DNA of 64,000 nt from Armatimonadota bacterium (GTDB taxonomy: Bacteria > Armatimonadota > Fimbriimonadia > Fimbriimonadales > Fimbriimonadaceae): the NCBI GenBank assembly GCA_022563855.1, contig JADFMN010000001.1:124001-188000 (forward strand), in the 5' to 3' direction. Positions 18,240 to 28,809 of this stretch are shown one piece after another. The notes below the pieces were generated by a model, which saw only the letters and a list, made by a program, of their open reading frames with translations, ran no database searches and was not told the DNA's origin. The position numbers and the translations under genes were made by a program. Each line of letters begins with the position of its first letter. Positions within the stretch are counted from its first letter, which is position 1.

Positions 18240-18710
18240 ATGGCAGCTTGGAAGAACTTCTCGATTTGGCGGGGCCGGCTTCCGCACTGGCGGGCGGAGA
18301 ACGTCACTTACTACGTGACCTTCCGGCACAAGCGGTCGCTGGAGGATTCAGAGCGAACAGCGCTCGTCTCAAGACTGCTGAAGTGCGACGGGCGGAAGCT
18401 CGACTACGCGATCCTGTGCGTTCTTCCAGAAAAGACTGAGATGGTCTTCACCGTTATGGACGCGGCGTCAGGCGGCAAGTACGAGCTGAGCGATGCCGTC
18501 GAAAAGGCGAAAGCGAAGGCGGGCAAAGACATCATCAAGAAGTCGAAGGAGCGATGGCCTCCGTTCTATTTCGAAAGTTACGACAGAATAATCCGCGATG
18601 ATGAAGAGTACGAACAGACCTGGACTTTGATTCTGGACGGCGCGGCGGAAGCAGGTATGTGCGACGATCCTAGCGAGTACGAGCATCTGCACGTTAAGGG
18701 CGCTCCGTAG
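18240..18710 (+). CDS. RAYT/IS200-like (Y1 transposase fold) protein lacking the HUH motif
   Basis: A 156-residue protein whose ends match REP-associated tyrosine transposases. GRLPHWRAENVTYYVTFR opens the chain, as in RAYTs. FYFESYDRIIRDDEEYEQT and AAEAGMCDDPSEYEH parallel their FWQ.E.YDHIIRDEEE and KAGLVDDPEEW segments. At the place of the catalytic MPNHVHLL strand it has VLPEKTEMVFTV, so both metal-binding histidines are gone, and the middle is shortened. It cannot be an active HUH nuclease of the usual kind and may be a domesticated nucleic-acid-binding protein. It sits 9 nt after glnB, probably co-transcribed. Confidence 0.7.
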   Translation: MAAWKNFSIWRGRLPHWRAENVTYYVTFRHKRSLEDSERTALVSRLLKCDGRKLDYAILCVLPEKTEMVFTVMDAASGGKYELSDAVEKAKAKAGKDIIKKSKERWPPFYFESYDRIIRDDEEYEQTWTLILDGAAEAGMCDDPSEYEHLHVKGAP

Positions 18711-18744
18711 CCGTCTCCCCGCTGGCCGCAGAGCGAGAAGTCGC

Positions 18745-18750
18745 TATACT
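18745..18750 (+). promoter_or_regulatory. TANNNT box, leaderless-type promoter
   Basis: TATACT ends 6 nt before the ATG of the lipoprotein gene. Confidence 0.5.
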
Positions 18751-18756
18751 TAGTGT

Positions 18757-19155
18757 ATGAAGTGGTTCGTCTTAACGGTACTGATTCTGCTGATACCGGT
18801 CTTGATGATCACTTGCAAGAAGCCGGACATTACCGGTACCTGGATTGATTACGTTGGAGTCGAGCAGAGGGTGCTCAGAGCGGGCTCAGGAATTACGCTC
18901 CGCAAGGACGGCGCGATCCTGCACTCCTATCACCGCACGAGCGGCCAAAGATCCGAAATGAAGGGGCGTTATAGGTTTGAGGACGGTCGGCTCAAGGTGA
19001 TTGAAGAGGAGAAGTACACGATCGACGCCGACGGCAACCGGACTGACCATCTTCTTGAAAACTGGGTGGCAGAAATCGAGTTTGTAACGCCAAACGAAAT
19101 TGTGATGAAGCACCCCACGCAGGGGAATGTCCTGTTTCGCCGCGAAGCCCGCTGA
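18757..19155 (+). CDS. Putative small lipoprotein
   Basis: A 132-residue protein with a short hydrophobic leader ending in a lipobox-like LMITC (Cys20), followed by PDITGTWIDYVGVEQRVLRAG. The mature part alternates strands (ITLRKDGAILHSY, MKGRYRFEDGRLKVIEEE, IVMKHPTQGNVLFRR) and looks like a small lipocalin-type barrel. It would be anchored to an envelope membrane. No family or substrate is recognised. It has its own TATACT box and is separate from the glnB unit. Confidence 0.75.
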   Translation: MKWFVLTVLILLIPVLMITCKKPDITGTWIDYVGVEQRVLRAGSGITLRKDGAILHSYHRTSGQRSEMKGRYRFEDGRLKVIEEEKYTIDADGNRTDHLLENWVAEIEFVTPNEIVMKHPTQGNVLFRREAR

Positions 19156-19272
19156 ACCGGGCAAACGGTCCCGATTTTGGCTCAAGAGCATAACGTGAGG
19201 GGTATTATCTCCGTATACATGAGTGTGGGGCGCTCAACTTTAGTGAGTGTCTAAACATTAACGAGGAAATTG

Positions 19273-21189
19273 ATGGGCAGAGTAGTAGGAATCGACTTAG
19301 GAACGACGAATTCGGTTGTCGCAGTAATGGAAGGCGGGGAGCCGCAGGTAATACCGTCGGCTGAGGGCAGCCGTACCCTTCCGAGCGTGGTCGCGTTCAA
19401 GGCGAACGGCGAGCGCTTGGTGGGGGAGACAGCAAAGCGGCAGGCCGTGACAAACCCTGGCAATACCGTTTCGAGCATCAAGCGGTTCATGGGCCACAAG
19501 ATTTCAGAGGTGAAGACCGAGTGCGAGCGGATGACGTATGAGGTTCGGAAGGACTCGAAGGGCAACGCCGTGGTCCACATTCCCGCAGTCGACAAGGACT
19601 TCACGCCTGAAGAGATCAGCGCGATGATCCTGCAAAAGCTGAAGGCTGACGCAGAGGCGTACCTCGGTGAAACCGTCGATCAGGCCGTGATCACGGTTCC
19701 GGCGTACTTCAACGACAGCCAGCGAAAGGCGACGAAGGACGCTGGCGAGATCGCAGGGCTCAAAGTTCTCAGAATCATCAACGAGCCGACCGCGGCGGCG
19801 CTGGCGTACGGGTTGGACAAGAAGGAGAACGAGACCATTCTTGTCTTCGATCTTGGTGGCGGGACGTTCGACGTCTCCATCCTCGACGTGGGCGAGGGGG
19901 TGTTCGAAGTGAAGTCGACGGCCGGCGATAGCCACCTCGGAGGCGACGACTTCGACCAGAAGATCATCGACTACGTTTCAACGGAGTTCATGAAGGAGCA
20001 CGGCACTGATCTCAGGAAGGACACAAAGGCTCTGCAGCGGATGCGAGAAGCTGCCGAAAAGGCGAAAGTCGAGCTGTCCAGCGCTGTCTCCACCGAGATC
20101 AACCTGGCGTATATCACCGCGATCGATAACGAGCCCGTCCACCTAGAAATGACGTTGACGCGCTCGAAGTTCGAGGATCTCTGCAAAGGCCTGCTGACTC
20201 GAATCAAGAAGCCGCTGGAGCAGGCTCTGGCGGATTCGAAGAACAAGATCGACGAAATCCAAGAGGTAATCCTGGTCGGCGGAGCGACGAGAATGCCTAT
20301 GATTCAAGAGCTTGTCAAGAAAATGACGAAGAAGGAGCCGAATCGCACTGTAAACCCGGACGAGGTCGTGGCGGTCGGAGCAGCCATTCAGGCTGGAGTG
20401 CTCGGCGGGGATGTTCGCGACATCCTGTTGCTCGACGTTACTCCCCTCTCCTTGGGCGTTGAGACGCAAGGCGGAATCTGCGACAAGCTGATCGAACGGA
20501 ACACGACGATCCCGACGAAAAAGACGCGCGTCTATACGACAGCGGTCGACAACCAAACGGAGGTCACGATTCACGTTCTGCAGGGTGAACGAACGTTGGC
20601 GAAGGACAACAAGAGCCTAGGCCAGTTCAATCTGACCGGAATCCCTTCGGCGCCGGCGAGGTTGCCGCAAGTCGAAGTGACGTTCGATATCGATGCGAAC
20701 GGGATCTTGAACATCAGCGCCAAGGACAAGGCGACAGGGAACGAACAGAAGATCACGATCTCTGGTTCTGGCAGCCTTGACAGCGAAGAGATCGACCGCA
20801 TGGTGAAGGAAGCAGAAGCCAACGCTGAGAGGGATCAAGAACTTCGCAAGATCGCGGAGATGAAGAACGACGCGGACAAGTTGACGTCGAGCATGACGAC
20901 GATGCTCAAAGACCTTGGTGACAAGATCGACGAGGACGAGCGCGGTCGCATCGAAGAGCACCTTGACTTGCTCAAGGTCGCGCTTGAAGCCGACAACCAC
21001 GACAAGATCAAAGAACAGATGGAGCTTCTGGAGGCAGAGAGCCACAAGCTAGCGGAGCGGCTGTACCAGGACCAAGGCGAGCCTGAGGCGGCCAGTGAGG
21101 AAGAGACCGTTGGCGCCGGGGTGGCTGCTGGCGGCGACGACGCTTCTGGCGAAGACGTGATCGACGCGGAGTTCAACGAGGAGAAGTAG
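19273..21189 (+). CDS. dnaK: Molecular chaperone DnaK (Hsp70)
   Basis: A ~638-residue Hsp70. [21 protein letters not shown] opens the ATPase domain; phosphate and adenosine motifs [18 protein letters not shown] and [17 protein letters not shown] follow. The substrate-binding domain starts near [17 protein letters not shown], and the chain ends in an acidic tail ([15 protein letters not shown]). ATG 19273 is chosen over the preceding TTG because GAGG lies 6-9 nt upstream; this gene is Shine-Dalgarno-led. A degenerate CIRCE-like half-palindrome (GCGCTC-N9-GAGTGT, 19230-19250) precedes it. No grpE, dnaJ or hrcA is adjacent. Confidence 0.97.
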   Translation: MGRVVGIDLGTTNSVVAVMEGGEPQVIPSAEGSRTLPSVVAFKANGERLVGETAKRQAVTNPGNTVSSIKRFMGHKISEVKTECERMTYEVRKDSKGNAVVHIPAVDKDFTPEEISAMILQKLKADAEAYLGETVDQAVITVPAYFNDSQRKATKDAGEIAGLKVLRIINEPTAAALAYGLDKKENETILVFDLGGGTFDVSILDVGEGVFEVKSTAGDSHLGGDDFDQKIIDYVSTEFMKEHGTDLRKDTKALQRMREAAEKAKVELSSAVSTEINLAYITAIDNEPVHLEMTLTRSKFEDLCKGLLTRIKKPLEQALADSKNKIDEIQEVILVGGATRMPMIQELVKKMTKKEPNRTVNPDEVVAVGAAIQAGVLGGDVRDILLLDVTPLSLGVETQGGICDKLIERNTTIPTKKTRVYTTAVDNQTEVTIHVLQGERTLAKDNKSLGQFNLTGIPSAPARLPQVEVTFDIDANGILNISAKDKATGNEQKITISGSGSLDSEEIDRMVKEAEANAERDQELRKIAEMKNDADKLTSSMTTMLKDLGDKIDEDERGRIEEHLDLLKVALEADNHDKIKEQMELLEAESHKLAERLYQDQGEPEAASEEETVGAGVAAGGDDASGEDVIDAEFNEEK

Positions 21190-21206
21190 CACAAGGCCCG
21201 TGGCGC

Positions 21207-22265
21207 TTAGAGTACGGTAGCATCTCGGGCCATCTCTGCCTGCTGCTTCTTTTCGAGAAAGAACTCTGTGACCCAGATCGCCCTGGTCGACATCGTCACT
21301 GCGATCTCTTCCAGTATCCCAACTTGGTACAGTACATTCGGTATGAAAAGGCGGAACGCGAGGCTGTCATAGTGGCTGCACCAGGAGCCGAGCATGTGGG
21401 ACGTGTGCCAATTGGCTCGCTCGTTCTCGTTCAGCTCGAGGGCCATTTGAGCGATGTGCTGAGCCGATGCCCTTAGCGGGATCATCAGTGTGAAATGGAG
21501 TCCGTTGCCGAGCAATTCGTGCGGCTCGTCCGTACTGATCGCCAAGTCAATTGACTGAGACTCGTCCGCAGCCCAAAAGAAGCGTGCGGCGAGTTGGCGG
21601 CCCGGAGTCATTTCATAATCCAACGCCTGGCGCTCCATGGCCCAGTCGACCTGCTTCCACTCGTCTACGTCGATCCATCGACAGTCTTGTGCTCCGCCGG
21701 TTGTGAAGAGCCCCAGCGCGGTACTGAGCAGCTTGTCCGGTTCTTCACGCAGGCCTGCCGTCGGGTGTCCGCTAATGGCCGGAGCAGCCCGGTTGCTCTT
21801 CGCAAGGTGCGCGGCGATCGCTTTAGCTTCAACTACTTGCAACGTCACTGCAGCACTGAAGAGCTTTGAGATCCAGTGGATGTTGTCCTCCTCTGCAAAA
21901 ACGCTGCTATGAAGTCGATAGGTGTCGCTAGGCTGATCGTACACCAGGGCTGACAGGTTACACTGATCCATCTCGTGCTCGAGCGCGATGTTCAACTTGG
22001 CGCTTTGTCCACGACCGCGAACAAGGTCGATTTCGGTGTGAAGCCTGTAAATAGACCGGCTGTTGCGAAACACCCCTTCGTCGGTCCAGACCGATTGGGC
22101 GAATTGGTGCGGCCACCAAGTGAAGCCCTCCGCATTGATCACCGACCAATCCGGCGGTACTTGCAACTGGCCGTGAACATCCGCTACGGCCTGTTGTCCA
22201 ACTGTCTCCCTATCTTGCCAAGACACTCCTATGAACCTCTGCGCTCGCATTGCGCGAGCGCACAC
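21207..22265 (-). CDS. Hypothetical protein
   Basis: A protein of up to 352 residues that I do not recognise. It is soluble and rich in Trp, His and acidic residues, with no signal peptide or membrane segment. Two regions (about 40-180 and 200-340) have similar strand-helix rhythm and might be two copies of one fold, but this is uncertain. The start is unclear: GTG at 22265 and ATG at 22250 lie within a 9-bp hairpin (22240-22262, TGCGCTCGC / GCGAGCGCA), and later starts are possible. It is convergent with dnaK, 17 bp away. Confidence 0.6.
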   Translation of the reverse strand: MCARAMRAQRFIGVSWQDRETVGQQAVADVHGQLQVPPDWSVINAEGFTWWPHQFAQSVWTDEGVFRNSRSIYRLHTEIDLVRGRGQSAKLNIALEHEMDQCNLSALVYDQPSDTYRLHSSVFAEEDNIHWISKLFSAAVTLQVVEAKAIAAHLAKSNRAAPAISGHPTAGLREEPDKLLSTALGLFTTGGAQDCRWIDVDEWKQVDWAMERQALDYEMTPGRQLAARFFWAADESQSIDLAISTDEPHELLGNGLHFTLMIPLRASAQHIAQMALELNENERANWHTSHMLGSWCSHYDSLAFRLFIPNVLYQVGILEEIAVTMSTRAIWVTEFFLEKKQQAEMARDATVL

Positions 22266-22352
22266 CTTATTCTATGACATAAACGCAGATTCGGCAAGCG
22301 AATCTCGAATTATCGGTCGAGACGAACTGGATTCTCGACCGTGATCGACAGA

Positions 22353-22387
22353 AAGCGGGCCTGAGGCAGATCGCCCCGGGCCCGCTT
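22353..22387 (-). terminator. Probable terminator of the outer-membrane protein gene
   Basis: AAGCGGGCC and GGCCCGCTT pair over 9 bp around a 17-nt loop containing CCCCGGG, 20 nt past the stop codon. Confidence 0.5.
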
Positions 22388-22407
22388 AGTCGCGATCCGA
22401 AAGGAAC

Positions 22408-23154
22408 CTAGAATTCTAGGCCTATAGATACTCCTATGTATACGTTTTGGCGATTCGGCGCGCCGGCAAGCAGATCGTCGCTCGCTAGCGTTGCGTACGT
22501 GACGCTCGGCGTCAACGTGAAGTTGCCTCCGATAGGAATGCCCGTCGACAGTCTGACCCCGGCGTCGGTGATCCCCGATGTCGCAGATCCGTAGTAGAAG
22601 AAGTTGTGAGCCTCGTTGGCAAATCCAACCCAAAGCCGCACGTCGAGAGGTTGCGACTGACCGCTGAACGCAAAGACATTTGCGAGGCTCGTCGAAAACG
22701 ACCCCATGATGTAGAACCCTTCGACGACATCGACGTCTTGGAACGCCGTTATAGTCGGATTGCCAGCAGTCTTGAACGTGATCGACGCGACTACCTCGGC
22801 CGTGTCTGCCATAGCCGTATTCGGGTAGGTGTATCGTAAGTAGCCGACCCACATATCCGCATGCGCGGTCTGGAACATGTACCGAACGCCAATCCTGGTT
22901 TCGGTAATCTCACCCTCGAGTCCGTTTGCATCGGTCAGATCCATATTGCCCCAGACCATAACACTGAGCCCGCTGTCGTGCTCGAAGTACAGGGCCGGTT
23001 GGAATACCGAGCCGTCAACGATGTTAATCCCACGCCAGACGTACATTGACTGGAGTTCACCGCTGAAGTTCAGGCGGTAGTTGTTGCCGGACTGCGCAAA
23101 AGCTGTTGCAGCGACGAATCCTAATAGGGAAGCAGTAATCAGCCGTTTCATCAT
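22408..23154 (-). CDS. Predicted outer-membrane beta-barrel protein
   Basis: A ~248-residue exported protein. The signal peptide MMKRLITASLLGFVAATAFAQ is followed by strands of alternating aromatic and polar residues. It resembles small barrels of the Gcw_chp/TorF type (SMYVWRGINIVDGSVFQPAL; RIGVRYMF; ADMWVGYLRYTYP) and ends in a terminal phenylalanine (VSIGLEF), the usual barrel-assembly signal. The start at 23154 rather than 23217 puts the signal peptide at the N-terminus and has GAGG 9 nt upstream. The leader holds a hairpin (GCACCTA / TAGGTGC, 23174-23191). Function may be a pore or structural; unknown. Confidence 0.75.
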   Translation of the reverse strand: MMKRLITASLLGFVAATAFAQSGNNYRLNFSGELQSMYVWRGINIVDGSVFQPALYFEHDSGLSVMVWGNMDLTDANGLEGEITETRIGVRYMFQTAHADMWVGYLRYTYPNTAMADTAEVVASITFKTAGNPTITAFQDVDVVEGFYIMGSFSTSLANVFAFSGQSQPLDVRLWVGFANEAHNFFYYGSATSGITDAGVRLSTGIPIGGNFTLTPSVTYATLASDDLLAGAPNRQNVYIGVSIGLEF

Positions 23155-23389
23155 ATTTGTGTGCCTCGCACCAGCACCTATCCGTAGGTGCCGCTGGCTA
23201 GGATACCCGTGATTCACCTGGTAATAGTGTCAGGCTCCAGGTAGGACTTCGGTTCAAAAGGCTCGCGCCTGAAGGGACGCGATGCAAAAGCGGCCCGACA
23301 GAGTGCTGAATTACGGTTGATCTATGCCCAGCTGATTCGAGCAAGGTGTGTTGCGAAGGCTGGCTGCAATCGCCAGCAACCCGACGCTC

Positions 23390-23421
23390 TCAGGGCCGAT
23401 CCTAGACAGGATCAGCCCTGA
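23390..23421 (-). terminator. Probable groEL terminator
   Basis: TCAGGGCcGATCCT and AGGATCaGCCCTGA form a 13-bp stem with one mismatch and a 4-nt loop, 28 nt beyond the groEL stop. Confidence 0.6.
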
Positions 23422-23448
23422 AAGTCGCATTCCGAAGGTTCTGATTGC

Positions 23449-25364
<1,916 letters not shown>

Positions 25365-25393
25365 TGCAGTGTGGATTTGTCTCCCAAATCGTA

Positions 25394-25420
25394 CTGGCAG
25401 TGTACCAGCGAGAGTGCCAA
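25394..25420 (-). promoter_or_regulatory. CIRCE-like operator upstream of groES
   Basis: On the plus strand CTGGCAGTG-N9-GAGTGCCAA. The right arm matches the CIRCE consensus GAGTGCTAA at 8 of 9 bases and the spacer is exactly 9; the left arm is degenerate. It lies 30-56 nt before the groES ATG and suggests HrcA-type heat-shock control, although hrcA is not in the window. Confidence 0.5.
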
Positions 25421-25435
25421 TGAGCGGGCCTTTCG

Positions 25436-25441
25436 TATACT
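25436..25441 (+). promoter_or_regulatory. TANNNT box, leaderless-type promoter
   Basis: TATACT ends 6 nt before the GTG start at 25448, divergent from groES. Confidence 0.5.
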
Positions 25442-25447
25442 AGAGGG

Positions 25448-26119
25448 GTGAGTGGCGAGAATAGCAGGCCGAACCGGGGTTGGATCATAGAGCAGGCAGT
25501 CCTTTCCGTACTGCTGATCCCGATGAGCCTCGGAGCCTACTGCTACTGGCACAGCCTTGCGTTTCAGCCAGGCTCGGAACGATCGGGAAGCGTTCTACTC
25601 TTCCTGATGGGCATTTCGCAATTAGTTGCCCTCGGTCAGATACTGGCGTTCCTTCCGGTCATCATCGTCCTCTGGGTCAGGGCAGTAAAGAAGAAAAACT
25701 ACGGGAATCTAGTCCGGTGGTCACCGACGCTGGTCGTGATTGCAGTGTTCAACTTCGCTCTCCCATTTAAGATTGCTAGGAGTGACTATTTCGACATGGG
25801 TGTCGAGCGGTTGATCGCCAACGGCGAGCCTGTAGTCAGTGCCATCGAGGGGTATCGATCCGAACACGGACGTTATCCGGAGAGTCTGGAAGACGTCTTT
25901 GGTGGTCGTAGCATTCCAAAGACAGGAAGTCGCCTGTATCGACCCTGGGAGTACTCTACGGACCGAGACGGCACAGGTGGATACGAACTTTTGGTTGAGA
26001 CGACCATGGGCGGTGCAAATTGGGACCGGCTCATCTACTGGCCGGCCAACGACTATCCGAAGCGAATGTACGGAGGCTCCGTCCAACGTTTCAGCGGGTG
26101 GGCGTACGTCCACGAGTAA
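25448..26119 (+). CDS. Membrane protein with pilin-like C-terminal domain
   Basis: A 223-residue protein starting at GTG. Three hydrophobic segments (about 13-33, 47-75 and 91-105) are separated by short loops, including basic RAVKKKNYGNLVRW. The remaining ~115 residues are extracytoplasmic or cytoplasmic and contain VVSAIEGYRSEHGRYPESLEDV, a motif typical of type II secretion pseudopilin C-terminal domains, which often occurs in otherwise unclassified proteins. No partner genes are adjacent. Function unknown. Confidence 0.65.
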   Translation: MSGENSRPNRGWIIEQAVLSVLLIPMSLGAYCYWHSLAFQPGSERSGSVLLFLMGISQLVALGQILAFLPVIIVLWVRAVKKKNYGNLVRWSPTLVVIAVFNFALPFKIARSDYFDMGVERLIANGEPVVSAIEGYRSEHGRYPESLEDVFGGRSIPKTGSRLYRPWEYSTDRDGTGGYELLVETTMGGANWDRLIYWPANDYPKRMYGGSVQRFSGWAYVHE

Positions 26120-26563
26120 TCACGTCTTCGACTTTCGCAAGACGCGCTTGATCAGCGTGATCTGGCCGATGTGATACGAGTCGTGGATCGCTAACTGCAC
26201 CAGCGTCTTGACGGCGGCGTCCTTCGACTTCATCTTGTGCCGGAACGGCTTGGCAGACGCGATCGCGTGCGCCTTTTCAATGTTGGCTAGAAAGCTCGCT
26301 CGCACGTCCGGCCACTCGTCTGGATGTGGCGTGCGCCAGTTCTTCTCCCAAATTCCCTCTTGCCTGCGCCCCTCGAGCTTGTCGACCCAGATGATTTGCC
26401 ACACGTCGGCGTGCCACAGGTTTTCTAGAATTGAATACGGGAACGCCGGCATTCGCAACGCCGCCTTTTCTTTGGTGATGTTGCGGAGGAGCGACTTCGG
26501 CGCGGTGATATCGACACCCTCGATGATCTGTCGCAGCATCTCTGAGGCTGTACTCTGATCCAT
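26120..26563 (-). CDS. DinB/YfiT-family protein
   Basis: A 147-residue four-helix DinB-fold protein. The three metal-binding histidines are visible: His51 in ENLWHADVW, and His127 and His131 in IHDSYHIGQ. The family includes damage-inducible proteins and thiol-dependent transferases using bacillithiol, mycothiol or similar; the substrate cannot be told from sequence. A TAAACT box (26570-26575) ends 6 nt before the ATG. The stop abuts that of the convergent membrane protein gene. Confidence 0.88.
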   Translation of the reverse strand: MDQSTASEMLRQIIEGVDITAPKSLLRNITKEKAALRMPAFPYSILENLWHADVWQIIWVDKLEGRRQEGIWEKNWRTPHPDEWPDVRASFLANIEKAHAIASAKPFRHKMKSKDAAVKTLVQLAIHDSYHIGQITLIKRVLRKSKT

Positions 26564-26569
26564 GCCGTC

Positions 26570-26575
26570 AGTTTA
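26570..26575 (-). promoter_or_regulatory. TANNNT box, leaderless-type promoter of dinB-like gene
   Basis: TAAACT on the minus strand ends 6 nt before the ATG. Confidence 0.5.
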
Positions 26576-26684
26576 GCGGTGTATGTGTAGTGAGACGGCC
26601 CCGAACGGAACCTTCGTCCTTGTGTTGAAAGCTTGAACAGGGCCTGGGAGTCCAAAGAGGCCTTTTACACGTCTGCACTGGTAG

Positions 26685-28487
26685 ATGGGAACGATCTTGG
26701 CGTTGTTAGCGCTCGCCGTGAGTCCAAGCGCACGGACGATCGACGCAACGTCCAACGGGGCTACGGTCATCGTAAACGGCCTCCCGATCCATGAGGTCTT
26801 GACACCCGCTGGCGGGCTGTCACCCGTACAACGAGCCGAAAGAATCGTCGAGATCCTGCTGAGCGTTGACGATGAGGCGGCGTTCACAGAACAGCAAGGA
26901 GAGTACTGGTTGGTCAAAATGGACGACCAGGTCGTCCTTACGGTGACGGTCGCCGAGGCGCTCGCGTCGGAGACCACCCGGCTGGACCTGGCGACCGCTG
27001 TCGCTTCTAGCATCAATCGCGCAGCCGCCCTCGGACCGCTCGACATCGATCCTAACCGAATCGAGCTGTCGCCCGGAGCCTCCGCAGGCGTGAGTTTGAT
27101 AGGCTATGCAGCTCGCAAGGCGGTTGTTACAGTGACGCCGCAGACGGTGTGCGACGTTGTGCAGCGTGACTGGTCCTTGCGCATAACGGGAAGGGTTACA
27201 GGTGAGGCGGTCGTGACGGTGAAGACCGGTTCAGTCACGAGAATCCTGGCAGTTCGCGTTGCACCGCCAGCTGGTGAGCTGCCGGATTCCGTGGAGGCGA
27301 TCGTGCTTGGCCGCCCTGCCGATGCCAGCTTGGTTGCGGCCACGATCCGATCGGCGGTAATGGCTAAAATCAGAGCAGGTGCGGACGCTAACGTACAGTT
27401 CATCCGCGAGAGCGGCACGCCACAGCTGGTTCCCAGTCAGCGGGCGACGATGAATCCGCTGGTGATGGTCTCAGCTCCTGGCCACCTGACGACCAGCCGC
27501 GAAGTGGCGGTCAACGTCAAGAACGTCGGCGCTGAGGCGTTTGCTGAAGCAGAGCTTTGGTACAGCAACCACCCGGAGCAAGTAACGGCGCCTCAGCGGC
27601 TGTACTGGGCAAAGCTGGAACCGGGTTCTGGCGCAAGGCTGCTCTACCATCACCGAAACAGGTCGTCTCGGCCGATGATCATGCAGTTCGTGCTGGCCAA
27701 CACCGGCGATGAACCCGTTCGCGTGGCGATCAGCATGGGCGAGTCCGATCCGGTTGAAAACCCAACCCTGGCCGGATACCAGGCTGGCGAAATGTATTTG
27801 AAGCGATGGGCGAAGAGCAGTGCGGCGGTTGCGACAGTACCAGCGCACAGCATGGTTCCGCTCAGCATTCGTCGACTAGGCCCAACTCAGACGATGAGCG
27901 GATTGTGTACGCTGCGACTCATGGGGAACAGTGGCAACTTGCTGTTGATCGGGGACGCGTTCTGGGCGACCGACGTGGACCAGCAGTGGAAGGATGCAGC
28001 CAAAGAACCACACACCTGGGCGTCGATACTGCCGCGAAAACTGCACGAGTTTCCGATGAATCTGACTGGTCAAAGATCGCACACGTACCCCGATCCCACC
28101 AAGAGGATCCACGTTACGTATGAGACTGGCGGGCAGTTCGGTTTCGTCCGCTTTGGTGAAGATGCGATCGGCCGCAGCGACGGTCAAGGGAGCCTGTCTG
28201 GCAATTTCGGCGTCGTCTACAACGTCACGGTACGGATGGTGAACACCACATCGGCGCCTGTCGAGATCGTGATCGAGTACGAGGCGAGCGCGGGGTACGG
28301 CGGCGCTGTTTTCAGGATTGACGGGCTGGCCAAACGGACAAGAATGCTGCAGCCAAAGGAGAGCGAGATCGTCGCACGGTACGTCGTGCAGCCAGGACAG
28401 GAGAAGGTTGTGACGCTCGAGACGATCCCCCTTTCCGGCGGGAGCTATCCGACGACGCTCACGATTCGGCCGGCTGGCTCCCGTTAG
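26685..28487 (+). CDS. Large secreted protein of unknown function
   Basis: A 600-residue protein with a short signal peptide (MGTILALLALAVSPSAR). The N-terminal ~100 residues (VNGLPIHEVLTPAGGLSPVQRAERIVEILLSV; VTVAEALASETTRLDLATAVASSI) resemble a helical, SH3-like or LysM-like accessory region. The rest is beta-sandwich material with Ig-like stretches (HLTTSREVAVNVKNVGAEAFAEAELWY; TVRMVNTTSAPVEIVIEYEAS). It probably works in the periplasm or at the surface. No enzyme motif is recognised. It is flanked by its own intergenic region and converges with a small membrane protein gene. Confidence 0.6.
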   Translation: MGTILALLALAVSPSARTIDATSNGATVIVNGLPIHEVLTPAGGLSPVQRAERIVEILLSVDDEAAFTEQQGEYWLVKMDDQVVLTVTVAEALASETTRLDLATAVASSINRAAALGPLDIDPNRIELSPGASAGVSLIGYAARKAVVTVTPQTVCDVVQRDWSLRITGRVTGEAVVTVKTGSVTRILAVRVAPPAGELPDSVEAIVLGRPADASLVAATIRSAVMAKIRAGADANVQFIRESGTPQLVPSQRATMNPLVMVSAPGHLTTSREVAVNVKNVGAEAFAEAELWYSNHPEQVTAPQRLYWAKLEPGSGARLLYHHRNRSSRPMIMQFVLANTGDEPVRVAISMGESDPVENPTLAGYQAGEMYLKRWAKSSAAVATVPAHSMVPLSIRRLGPTQTMSGLCTLRLMGNSGNLLLIGDAFWATDVDQQWKDAAKEPHTWASILPRKLHEFPMNLTGQRSHTYPDPTKRIHVTYETGGQFGFVRFGEDAIGRSDGQGSLSGNFGVVYNVTVRMVNTTSAPVEIVIEYEASAGYGGAVFRIDGLAKRTRMLQPKESEIVARYVVQPGQEKVVTLETIPLSGGSYPTTLTIRPAGSR

Positions 28488-28490
28488 TCG

Positions 28491-28769
28491 TCAAGCGCCG
28501 TTCGCAATCTGTACGATTTGGCCGATCACGACTGCGGCGAACGCGAGGCGAACGAACCGTAAGCGCATCATCTTTCGCTTCTTCTCCTCTGTCGGTGGCG
28601 ACATCACGATGAGAAAGGAACCTGGCAGATAGACGAACGCCCCGCAGAACAACAGCACCATCGGCGCGATCGGTGAGATTCGCCCTGCCGCGAGACCACA
28701 GGCCGCGATAGCAAGTCCAGAGATCGCGATCGGCAGACCGTAACGCAATGCGTTGGACGGCAGGCGCAT
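28491..28769 (-). CDS. Small membrane protein
   Basis: A 92-residue protein with three hydrophobic segments (LPIAISGLAIAACGLAAG; PMVLLFCGAFVYLPGSFLIV; FVRLAFAAVVIGQIVQI) and a basic cytoplasmic loop (EEKKRKMMRLR). No family is recognised. The TACACT box ends 7 nt before the ATG. It is divergent from rsmG, whose upstream signals share the same 40 nt. Confidence 0.7.
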   Translation of the reverse strand: MRLPSNALRYGLPIAISGLAIAACGLAAGRISPIAPMVLLFCGAFVYLPGSFLIVMSPPTEEKKRKMMRLRFVRLAFAAVVIGQIVQIANGA

Positions 28770-28776
28770 GGCACGC

Positions 28777-28782
28777 AGTGTA
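28777..28782 (-). promoter_or_regulatory. TANNNT box, leaderless-type promoter
   Basis: TACACT on the minus strand ends 7 nt before the ATG of the small membrane protein gene. Confidence 0.5.
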
Positions 28783-28809
28783 TCCGAAGGTAATCTTGCC
28801 CCCGCTCCG

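Noticed and set aside
19230-19251. CIRCE element before dnaK
   Set aside because: Only 6-nt cores of each arm match at N9 spacing, with the outer bases lost; too weak to list as a feature.
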